Source of the DNA: Acanthaster planci | Lineage: Eukaryota > Echinodermata > Asteroidea > Valvatida > Acanthasteridae | Assembly: GCF_001949145.1 (NCBI RefSeq) | Contig: NW_019091421.1 | Location: 1,092,206-1,156,205 of the forward strand | DNA length: 64,000 nucleotides | Reading direction: 5' to 3' | In this document: piece by piece, positions 1 to 11,700 of the stretch | Layout: each line of letters opens with the position of its first letter | How positions within the stretch are numbered: position 1 is the first letter of the stretch | The notes under the pieces: model-generated | What the model was told of the DNA's origin: nothing | The model's input: the letters and a program-made list of their open reading frames with translations, nothing else | Databases searched by the model: none | Made by a program: the position numbers and the translations under genes

Positions 1-129
1 ATAAGCATTTTCGCCAACATAGTCAGCCAAAGTCCCGTCCGTCAGAACGACAACATCCCCATCCATCTCAACATCTACAGCAAGAACAGTGGCCGCCAAA
101 ACGGCGAAAATTACCGCAAAACCCTTCAT
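1..129 (-). CDS. P4HB: Protein disulfide isomerase, first coding exon (partial; P4HB likely)
   Basis: The minus-strand reading starts at an ATG (127-129) and is open to the left edge. It begins with a signal peptide (MKGFAVIFAVLAATVLA) followed by an acidic mature start and the segment VVVLTDGTLADYVGENAY. In PDI-family proteins, V-x-V-L-T/R followed by an F/L-rich helix sits just before the first thioredoxin domain and its CGHC active site, which would lie off the window. PDI forms and rearranges disulfides in the ER lumen, and P4HB is also the beta subunit of prolyl 4-hydroxylase. The assignment to P4HB rather than another PDI rests largely on context: the next minus-strand genes are RhoGDI and ALYREF, as in vertebrates. 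An ER-stress-type promoter element lies about 115 bases upstream. About 43 residues are visible. Confidence 0.75.
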   Translation of the reverse strand, partial: MKGFAVIFAVLAATVLAVDVEMDGDVVVLTDGTLADYVGENAY

Positions 130-3100
130 TTTAGGCACGATTTAAAGACCAAGTAGACGACGACAGGCAGACACGGTGCTTAGCAAACGTGGCAAAGAGG
201 ACCTACATTATGTGGGCATGCGTAATATACGACCTGCCTCCATCCGTGTGGATACGTGATTGGTTAAAAGTGAACTATGACCCGGTCGTGTCCTTTATTG
301 ACTGGCTGATCGGCGTCTTCTAACACGTAAAAGCAACCACGCGGCAAAATAGACACATTTTAATTAATGGAACAATTTCTCACTCTCTAAAACATCTATT
401 TAGAAAAAAGTGATTATTTGAGGAAATTTCCATTACGGGCTTGTAAACATCAACTTCACAATGAACAAAATATTAGTTTGTTTAATTTTTAAAAGACTTT
501 CATGCTGCAATGTAAATCTCTTACAAACAGGATTCCCAATATTTTTTTAGCAACCTTAAACTGGCAGAAACTTTTTCATTTAGTTATGAAATTATGAATG
601 CAATGTTTCTGATCTCCAGTAGCTCGAGTAAATTATAAAAATGCTATCATAAAACAAGAAATTATTTCTTTAGACATAAGGGCTCTGGAGGTTGACTGTT
701 TTATTCCAAGTAAACCATGCATATGGGCAAAATGCAATAACCACTTACAATATGCTGCTATTAACTTTACACTAAATGGCAAAGTGATACAAAGTCTACC
801 GTTCATCTTATGACTGTCGTTACAATAGTGTACAGGTGCATTTTTTAATCATACTTTCAAAGGAAGACATTTTTCTTAATAAAACACTTGCCATTAAAGA
901 CAAAGCTTCACGCTGTATACTTTTAGAACCATATTTCCTACATATGCAGATGTAGTATGGTCAAATAATGTTTAAAACCTAAACATTTCGCACAGATAAA
1001 CATGTACCTACATAGCACCATGTTCTAGAGCTTTCTTGTAATGATTGTGGCAAGATTACTGCTGAAACAAAATAATTTTAAATGCTGCTTTTTTCAAAAT
1101 AATTTTCTGGTTTATCAAATAGTTTTCATAATTCAGGCAAGAACACTTCTAATACTGTTTACTTTCAAAACATCTACTTCCAGCAACAGGCCGTTTTGTT
1201 TAGAAGATGGCGGAAAAAATATGGCTTTTCTTGTACAAAACGCTCACACAATCATTAACAATGACATCAGAAAAGGCAAAGTGTTGCTTGTAATCAGCCT
1301 AAAATAAAAGCATCCTTTTTGTAAAGTGGATTATTTTCTTCCAGATCACAATCTGAAAAATACCTGTGGCCAAGAAAAGTGAGACAATAATTTTCTTAAA
1401 TCCTAACTCAGCCATTTTTGTGCAAACCATCATGCAAACTGAAATCTTATCGAACAAAGATTATCAGTTATTATCTGAAAACCAGTTAATTGTTTAGCAA
1501 TGTGCAAAGCAAACAGAGCATGTGTTGATTCTTTTATCCTTTTTTGTTCTGTTACTGATAATGTCGTAAATGACAAGCATTAACTTCATGGAAAATATTT
1601 TGATAACAATTTTGAAATGGCACTTAAGGAGTGTAAAAGGATAGTCTTAATTCAAGCAGCCACCTTCACTTTTCACACAAGTCTTACATTTACTTTTTTT
1701 AAACTCTCAAAGCACAAACACCAGACAACTCAATCAAACCTTGACAGACCATAGCCCTCATCTTGAAAAGAGTCTACATTATATCCTTCTGGAAAGCCAA
1801 ATTCAGCCATTTCAGACAAACTACATTATTTCATACACTGCTTCATTTTTACACCACAAAGCTGTAAGACACTGGAGGAAATATTCTGTGCTCTTCTCCT
1901 CTTCACATCGGCAGACTGACTGGCATTATTAAACTGTTTAATAAAACATTATTAGTTCACAATGGTAATATGTAGGTAAAATGGCGAAATAAAAAATTTA
2001 TCATTGTTCCATCGCTACAACTTGAAAATAAGGAAATAGTCACCTTAATGAATTCCAGACAGAAATTAATTTGATTTCAGCACAAAATGTATAGTAGTTT
2101 GAGGGTAGTTTACAAAATGATAATTATGCTGTTGACTGGGAAGTTAGTTTCAATACAGCAAAATGCACTGAAATATATTACATTTGTATTTTTAAATTCT
2201 ATATCAGTAATAGATTTGGTCAAATTTGTATCAAATTCAAATTCTCTAATCTTGATCTGCCACGTATACTCTGGAATCTAATATCATCCTCATTTCAATA
2301 TTCTACCTTCAAAAAATCAAAAATTAAAAAACTGCTTTACTGAAAGCAACACCAAACATCAAAACAATATGAAACTTACATAAATATTAACCTAACTCTT
2401 TTTTTAACCATATCATTTTTTTTCTACATTATCTTTTTTGCTGGTACCCTCTTTCAGAAGCCTGTATTATAAAAGGTAATGAAGTTGCATCTGCATATAA
2501 TTATATGCATTTCTTGTGTGCACACATTCGTTTTTAATTTTTTAGTTAACTAAATTTCTACTATGTACCGACTGGCACAGCAAAGAAACTCTGCCTACTC
2601 AAACAGTGCACTGAGGGTAAAATCAATGCATGCGCCACTTTACCCATGTTAGCGTTGCATATCTAAAGTGGGCTCTCCTTTGTTTCTGTGCAGTGTGGAA
2701 GCTCGATAAAAAACCTAATTTTCTGGCACTGTGCATACTCCTTTAAGCTGGATTTCTGGGGATGGCTTCCTTTATTGTTTCTATTTCTAAACCTAAAATA
2801 CCTCTAAACCTCTAATTTCAAGGGGTACCTTGTGTGGACGTAGGTAAGTCCTCTTCACTTCGTCACTTGTGTGGACATCTTTTGTTCCCAGGTCCACACA
2901 AGGCATGGCACCCTTACACGCCTCAACTGAACACAGATGATTTTCATAAGTAATGCTGAGCATGTGTACATGACCAAGTCGTGTATGCATGGTCAGAATT
3001 TGCAAGAACAAGCCTATGCCTTTTCCACTAGACACGCCCAACCGTGGAGTGTTTGGACACACAACACACATATGCATTAAACAAACTACTTCCAACTGCT

Positions 3101-5722
3101 CGTTTACAGAGTACCGAAGTGAATACGTCACGTGCACAATTAGTGTGTAAAAGGCATTGAGCTTGTGAACCAGTGCGTGAACCAACACGCGCGCGTTTTC
3201 CATCCGTTTGCGCTGCACTTTCTGGTTCACGGTGACGTCACACTTAGGTACTCTATACTGTTTGTGCTTATCAAAACATAAAAAAAAACCTTTCCTTTAT
3301 GATAAGACAAAGTGGAGTAAATTGTTCACAACTAAATCCAGTCAGATCATCAACATTGCAAGTTAATGTTTTAAAATCAAAAGGAATATTCCGTATTTGG
3401 TTTTTTTTCCCAACTACTGCTATTATTTTGGGTGAAATAATTCCATCTAATGTAACTTCCAAGCATTTCATCTACACAAAAGTTTTTCAAAATTAAACAT
3501 CTTTGTAACTGCATAAATATATATATATAAATGTCTCCAAATGTGGAGCAGGCATTACTCAATCTAAGGTCATTTTTTTTCAAATTTTAAAAAGTGTTAT
3601 AGGTCCTTCTTCAGTAACAATATCAGTTTTGGCAACTTTAATCAAGGAAGATGTGAATGTACATGTAAGTAACTCTCTGGCATACTTTGTTGGTGAGACA
3701 AAGTACTGTAAAATGGCACAATAGATTAAAAACACCAAAAGGACAGGTAAATGCGTATATAAAGGGTTGGGTACATGTGCGATTTCGCCTTTTCTGAACT
3801 TGATACAAAAGGCAAGCAATTTTGGCTACAAATAGAAACAAACAAAAACCCTCAAAAATATGTTACAAATGTTCACCGATGTGGAACATCTAGATGTGTA
3901 AGTACACGTATGTTCACCTGAAATTGCAAACGGACTTAAATAAAAAAAGTAAGTACCTGTTTTTGTTCACAAAAACAACATCAAAATGTCGGCATTGAGA
4001 AATTATTCTAATACCACAGATGTAATGCCCATCATGATAAAACCATGCATGTGTCTTTAGGGAGCCAGACAAAGACATGTATTTGCCACAGTGCGAAACA
4101 GTTCTCTCTTTGATGCTACAGTAACATTGATAATTTTCCCTTTAATATTCAACATTTTTCTGCATCTTTTTATAGCTTTAATGTACACGTATATGCTGCA
4201 TTCATTATCCATGTCTGTAATATTCTCACTGGCAAACGGCAAGCAGGGCAGTACCGTGTCGGAAGACGCTCTATGCATTTACGCCTAAGGCTTCAGAACA
4301 CAGCTGGTTTGGCCAGCAGAATCCAGTGCTCGCAGGCTGCTTAGTAGGCAAGTGTCTAGGTACAAATGATTGAGCCTGTGGCTACAGAATTTAGGCTATG
4401 CCCCAAATGGGTTTTCAGAGTTACGGCTATGTCTACAGTCAGTCCGTCTCCACATATTTTCAGTGGAGGGAAGACCCAGACCTAGCTCTAGACACATTCA
4501 GAGGCAGTGTTAGTAGCTTCCTCTTAAGAAATACAGTAACCCCTGGTAATATGACATAAATGCATTAGGCTGCTACAAATAAGCACTTCATCCCTACAGA
4601 TTGTGTTCCACCCAGGCTAAGATGTGCACTCGCCTGCAGCAGCAAAATGAATTGGTCCACAGCTGCAGGATGAATTAACCTCTGGCTGAAGAAATCACTA
4701 AATCCACAGGGTACCAGTTATGCCGATTGCTAGATATGAATATGGATTCTTTGCATCACTGCCCCATTAACAGTGAAAAGAGAGAAGTTGGAGATGTAGG
4801 CATATTCCACTGCTACCATGTGTCTGTGATCAGGTGTATGCCTCTGCCTACAAAGGTAGTACACGCAGCAACATACATGTAGATGAAACTGGGTTTTGTA
4901 TGCTCTTTTGTTGATGTACCCTAAACATAGTGTACTTTGATTTTCGCCTCTAGTGCCTAGCTAGGGAAATATTTTTACCTCAGATTTCACGATAAAAAAA
5001 TTTCATCGAGCTCTCAACACTCCCGTTCATAAACCTTGAGTTTATGTACAGAGTTTTACAAATTATATAAGCCTGATTTTTCCAATTATTTTTGACATGC
5101 ATAATGAACTCTTTAAAATGTGCCCAAAAATAAGAATTTTTTCAGCAAACTTTTTTTCACAATGTGAGTACAGGTTGTCATGATTTACCAGCATTCATCA
5201 ACTTTAAAGGAATTCTTTAATGTTGATTAGTGATTTTCTGAGATTTGTCAAAGTGCATCATGGTAGGAACACTCAGCTGAATTTGTGCCTAATTTCTGGA
5301 GGTAAGCATTTTGGATTCTGGACTAAATTTGATGGTGAAATTTTTTACAAATGTTTAACAGCAAGTATTATGAAGGTAATAGTACAGGAATTTTGCTTAA
5401 TCGATTCAAAATTTTTCAACACAGAAGTTCAGCAACACTGCCAGAAAAAAGTTGAGGGAAACGTCAAGGAGTGCCACGTGAGGGGAGGGGACTCCACTAG
5501 ACCCCCACACACATGGGAAACAGGTGCATGCATGCACCATGCCCTCCCCCAATTGGTCCATGAATTCCAGAAACAACAATCTAATAATCCTAAACAAAGA
5601 TAGTAGAATAACACTACCCATGACTGTGATTCTGTAGCCACTCGTTAAACATACACACTGCTACAAAGCTTCTGGTTATAAAATGCACTTCTGCCTCCTG
5701 CTAGTGAGAACAACAGCTAGGC
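130..5722. other. Intergenic spacer, PDI promoter side to RhoGDI-1 3' side
   Basis: No convincing gene is seen. The first few hundred bases are the PDI 5' region. The remainder is AT-rich with many homopolymer runs. A perfect palindromic CRE-type octamer TGACGTCA lies at 3233-3240, and a degenerate copy of a repeat also found near 35.17 kb lies at about 4391-4510. The 3' untranslated region of the first RhoGDI gene must occupy the right end, but no canonical AATAAA was found close to its stop. Open frames here are short and lack family resemblance. Confidence 0.5.
245..263 (-). promoter_or_regulatory. ER stress response element-like site upstream of PDI
   Basis: On the minus strand this reads CCAAT, nine bases, then ACACG. 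It differs from the known ERSE consensus CCAAT-N9-CCACG by one base. ERSE is bound by NF-Y plus ATF6 in promoters of ER chaperones, including PDIs. The spacer also contains a CACGT core like that bound by XBP1/ATF6. The site lies 116-134 bases upstream of the PDI start codon, which is a sensible promoter position. No transcription start can be fixed from sequence alone. Confidence 0.5.
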
Positions 5723-8700
5723 TTACTCCCAATCTTTCTTGAGGTCAAATGCCCACTCCCAGTTGAGGAATTCCGTCTCATCATCGTCCACGAACTTGCT
5801 GTGGACAGTGTAGTGGCCACGAGCCATCAGTCCCTTGGCAAACTCCTCCACGGGTGCTCTGTAGATTTGGGCTTCGCTTTTAGGGGCGTAGCTTCCCAGC
5901 ATGTACTTTGTTTGATCACCTTCATTTAAAAAGAGGACAAAACCCCTTGTTAAATGCCCAAGTATCCTCTCTAAATCACTGAGTTGTAAGTCATGCTGAC
6001 AGATTGTAAAGGAACATTGGAAAATTTGTTCAGGATAAAATAAAAAGAATGAAAGATTTTTGAGAATCTTTGGCAGAACAGACTCAGTTCCATACACTGA
6101 CCCTTCCCTGCACTATTCATTAACATGTTTTCTGTTTGTGCTGTAAAATATTCACCAAATTAATATTTGCTCAGTCATTTCACCCACTTGGAATATTTCA
6201 TTTCACACAAATATGAATAAAAATTTCAAAAAAATTGATGTCTCCACGAATCAAAAGGAATTCAACTTCTACAAACATTCTGTGAAGTAACAAATGTGTG
6301 CCTACGATGACTATGAACCACTCTCCAGCTGGCTTAATACTCTGGTAATGATGGGCGCTGGTTACCAGGGAAGCATACTGTAATAATCAAAGTTATTTTG
6401 TGCCAGCCACAGCAGCACTCATTGAATGTCTTACAAACCCTTGCCTCGGCTGAAGGGCCCCTGGCTGTGGCCACACAATGGAATGCCACATAAGATTAGC
6501 CATTCTCTTTCAGTGTATAACTGGAACTTCCTTCAGATCTCATCTGGAACTTCCTTTCTTGAACTGACTTGCTACTTTCCTTTAAAACGCTCTCATATTT
6601 TCAGCCCAGTGTGGATTTGGAACTGGGCGTAGGCTGTGTAAGGTTCTTTTTATTTTTTTAGACATTAGTACCAGTGAACCACTCCACACTGCTGTGGGCT
6701 TGGTTAATGAAATGTAAGAGTTGGATAATTTAGTTCCCCTCCAACTATATTTTGTTTTACTAAATAAACTAATGAAACTATAAATTACCGGCTTGTGGTT
6801 ATATTCTTTGTGAGTCAGGTTTAGAGGCCATTACAATACATAAGTCTTACATTTGACGAGCCCCTTGTGGGATGTCTGCTCATATCTTAAGCCGGCCACA
6901 ATATCATTCTCCACCTGCAGAAACATGAAATCAATCACAATACCATCAAGTTTCCAATTAAGTTCACTAAAAAATAGGGGTCCAAAAATGTGCCATTTTC
7001 GTGTCCCTGTTACATCTGACCTATTACTATTTGCTTGGCAGGTAATTTGCATAAATTCATCACTCTTGGAACTAATACAAAATCAGATGTAACAGGGATA
7101 CAAAAAAAATTGGACCCCTAATGTCTGGAATTACCCTTACTCATCACTTGAGGCAGCTACAATATTCCTGTGATTTTCTGCCTCCCAGTTGAATTCCTAC
7201 AATGACCTCACGTAACTGGGTATATTTTTACAAAACACTAATAATCCGAGGTTTCTGATCTGCCGTACAAACTGATATTTTATTCCTAATTGCATTCCAA
7301 AGTAAAGCAATGATTATGACAAATAAACAAATCACAGAATATCATGGAGGTTGAAACCTCCATCAGGAGAGTAGCAACAACAGTCTGAGCTTTTTCAGTG
7401 TGGTGAATCTGGGGTTGAGATGAGGTGGCGGCTGTTTTCAGCCAAATGGTCAGGCAGGGTTGACATTGTAATGCCCACAGAAGTGAATCTTCAAAAGTCA
7501 AGGTTGGTGACTCAACAGCAGGGAATAGCTTGAGGAGTCTCCCAGTTAGGGAATGATTTTGAAACTCAAAATGGAGTCAGTCCTGCAAAATCAACATTGC
7601 CAAAAACAAGCCACTGAAGGAAGTTGGTAAGTGGGACACGGATAATTATAATAATATCACAACATTTATAATTTGCATGGAATATAACAGTATCTGTCAT
7701 TGACATGCAATGATATACATGTGTACATGTATTATCATCAAGCCTGTTCGTCAGGCTTGATATACCTGAATATTCCTGAAACTATCCTATCAAAGCTGAA
7801 AGGTCTGATCAGGAATATGTACGAGACCAATTTGTGAGCCACCATTCAAACCCAGGCTGAAATAGGTATCTTAATATTCCCGAGGTAGTGGAATTTCCAT
7901 AGCTCATGTTCATGGAATTTCCATAACTGTCACTCCCCGTAATTACTAAAGATTTCTACGTGCAAAGTCTAGACGTTGGATCCCTTTGAAGTGTTAACAA
8001 AAAAGTGGAGACAAATTGTCAAATATCATAATTACCTCCTTTAATTTGGTTTTGGGATGGTGGGTCGCATTTGTAACGTAATGTGTATAGAATCTTCCTT
8101 TGTAAATGAGTCATTCCATGAGGTTGGGGCACAATTTGTGACGGTGTCCTTGTTACATGGGTAACTTTTACCACTTGTCATGACTTGTAGAGTAGGTCAT
8201 TTACTCTGTAAAAATAACACAAAACTTTGTTTTCAGCCTTGCAAGATGTATAACAATGTCAATTTGGAATCCACAGGCAGGGAAATAGCTGTTCTTTTTA
8301 CGGAACCCATGTAGCAATTGACACCGTCACAAATAGTGCTCCAACTTCATGGAATGACCCAACGCAACAGAACCTGAAAGTGTGCCTAATGGAAGATGCC
8401 TACCTTAAATGTCAGCTTCGCATTGTAGGAAACACCTTCTTTTATCGTAAAGGTCTTTTCCTTCAACTTGGCAAGGTCACCTTAAAGAAAATCAGGAAAT
8501 ATTAAAAAACCACCACTTGCAAAAGCACATTTCTAGTGTTACCAGTGGATTCTTCAACTACGGAGCAAGACTGAACAGATCTCAGCACCAGCACATCTTC
8601 AATGCCTCATTGAACACACCTCTTCCTTGTTCTTTATCCTGGTTGGCTGACATCCAGTCACGAGTGGTTCACTGATATACATGTTTGTACAGGCTAATGT

Positions 8701-11700
8701 ACAAATTATACGTAACTGTGAATCTGACGAGGACTGAGACATCATGTGCGTATAAATGCCAGAGTATAGTACTCAAAAATTTTGACTGGTTACAGCATTC
8801 TCACATGACAAGAACAGTGGACAACAATGCAAACACTGAACCTGGGGAAACTAAAAGTGTTCTTTTAATTCTTGAATTGTTTATGAGTGAAAAGGTTGAA
8901 TTAAAACCCTCAGTTGTAAAACCCTGAAAAGTTTCCTTTTTTTATTTTAAATTTTGAACAAAGGTGTCTTGTAAATTACATATGGACTAGCATAATTCGG
9001 TCACTTGTGCACCAGTCAGCGCGCAGCCCCTCCGTTAATGAGCATTTTTGGCAATTCCATTTGCACACGAAAACCATCTCACGAGTACTTGGGAGTTCGC
9101 GAGAAAAAGCGAGTAGCGAGCAGTAGTGTCCCTTCAACCCACCAGGAAATCTGTTGCTTCATTCGTGGGTCGAAATGGCTTGGTGAGTAGATAGTTCACG
9201 TTTTTCACTATCAATACAGTTATGTATCGGCGATGATCGACAATTTCTCAACGATTTATTTGGACGCAAACTTGCTTAGTGTTTTTCACGAAAATCGCAG
9301 GTCTCCTCTTTTTTAAGTGCACCTGACTGTTTCGCAATAACTGGATAAAATTGAGTCTTACAATTCTTCACGAAAAGGATTAAACATCCGTTTAATACTA
9401 ACATTTTTGCTGCCGGGCAAATCAAAATTTTAAAGTTTTATGCACTACTCACTCAGCGATCCCGGCAGTGTTTTCATTTTTGTGAAACGAATGGTAAGAC
9501 TGGTTCGACAGTAAACGACCAACATTCACTAGGTTTCCTTCGATGCAAAGTCTGTGTTCCCGATTTCGGTCACACACATTTACGCGTATCTCTGATGTCA
9601 TTTGATTGGCCAGTATCAGAGAGAATATGTCAATCAACCAATCACAGATAGTCTTTCACGAAACACATACGGCAGTGTTTTCGGTTAATCTCACGAAGTC
9701 TAAACCTGCGATAACGAAATATATTGGGTGCACCTGACTGTTTTGCAATGACTTGAAAAGTAAAAACTTATTGTTTGGCTGGATATATGACATCTCTATC
9801 TTTCTACCGTCAAGAAAATTCTGCCGGCCCAGATTTGGATCCACTAAAACCATTTTTTTTGGTACCCTCATTTTTACACACGAATGCCTACGTTTTACGG
9901 CTAATATCCTTCAAAAGAGACTGTGAATACTTATTTTTTTTACAAAGGATATGAGACTTATATCTTAACTGTTTATGTAAAGATATTCCATTCTTAAAGG
10001 TAACACAAGGTGGTATACGATTTTGAAAAGTCCACTGCATACATGTAGCTCACTACATTTGCACGATTCAGACAGCCGTGCATACGTAGCAAATGAGAGG
10101 AGCAGCTTTTACGGATGCTGCGCGCTGACTGGCGCATCTAATCCATGCCCCTCCCCTCCTTGGGCCTATGAGTGACCCGAGGAGGGTCCTGTTTCCCAAG
10201 ACCCTGGGAAAAGAGGGCCTTCTCCTTGTCACTTACAGTCCCTCGGGCGTACATACATGTAGACTTGCATTTATACATGTATGTACATGTATATTAGTTC
10301 CGCATATTAATATTTAATGGTACTAAATAGTACCACTAGGTCGTCCTACTAAATAGGTCATGTTTGGTCATATCTCCAGAGACCCAAGGCTATGGGAAAC
10401 AGGGCCCTCTCCTGGTCACTTTCAGTTCCTCAGGAGTGCACAAACATGCATTAGAAATCTCACTGCTAGTCCATATGTGTGTATCAGTATTTAGTTCTAC
10501 TAAGTACTAGCAGTATTAATATACACGTAGGTCATATTTGGAGGTATCGGTGCATGTATCTCCAGAGGCTGCAGGCTAAGGGGCTCTTCTCCTGGTCACT
10601 AGCAGTCCCTCAGGCATGAGTGGATAGACATGCATTAGAGATCTCACTGCTAGTCCACACACGTATGTGCATAGTATTTAATATTTGGTCGTACATCCAA
10701 AGGCTGAGGCTAAGGGAAATAGGACCTTCTTCTGGTCACTCGCAGGCCCAAGACTTCAGTTTTTGAGTTGCTGTTCACTGTTCTCATCATGTGAAGGCAT
10801 TCTTCTGGTTAAACTAGTCCAACTTTTGAGTAAAGTGCTTGACTGGGTCCTATACAGGTGCACAATTTTGTGGCGTGTGGACAGCTCATGTTGATACCCA
10901 TTTCATGCACTAGCCTACATGTACCGGTATATTACTGAACCCCTTATGACTGTGTTTCAACCAACCAGGAAAAAGAGCCTGTAAGAGGTGTGATAAAATA
11001 AGTATTTTGGGGTCTTTTGATAATTCGTGTGATTTTTTAAAAACACTTTGGGTACAATTTTTTTGTTTTTGTACTGATGGCCAGCTAAAGTTTACAAGCA
11101 AACAGAAAGCCAAAAAATGCATGGTTATAACTGTGGCATTGAGAAAGAGTAGTCTACCTAATATTGTACATGGACATGTGAGTGGGTAAGAGTTTATTGT
11201 CTATGAGATTTGAAGCTTGTCTATTTGACATAAATCCTCCTCATGATGTGATCTTAAGGTCGATAGGCCAGAGGTATCAGGGACACCTTCCAGTATTTTG
11301 AATGTGTACTGTAAGATAGTCAGTCTCAGAGATGATTGAGGACTGAAATCCTCTTGGCATTTACCAATGGCCATGCATTCAAACCGGGGAACATTCCTCT
11401 TATACGGAAGGTCAACAAAGCATTTGGCAGTGACAACTTCATCATTATCCTGTAACTCCCTTCCGAAAATCACAATGAATAAAGTGATTGTTTTCAGTTG
11501 GGAAATCACAGGTTGCCAAAGTGAACACATTTAAATGTGTGTTACTGGTACCGCTTAAATCCAACACTATATCCTCGTGGTCCTCGACCTCCAGAGCCAA
11601 CTTCTCCAGCGTAACTTTTGGACCCTCACCAGTTGCTAGGAAGAAAAAAAAAAGAGGTTGCTTGACTTCTGATGTTTTCTCAGTGCACAAGCAGTTAGGG

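Noticed and set aside
5220-5603. Plus-strand 127-codon open frame
   Set aside because: It lies in the 3' flank of RhoGDI-1, has low-complexity composition, no domain, and overlaps equally long frames on the other strand.
7739-7774. Rho-independent-terminator-like hairpin (ATCAAGCCTG / CAGGCTTGAT)
   Set aside because: This is intronic DNA of an animal gene, where such terminators are not used; it is a short chance or repeat palindrome.
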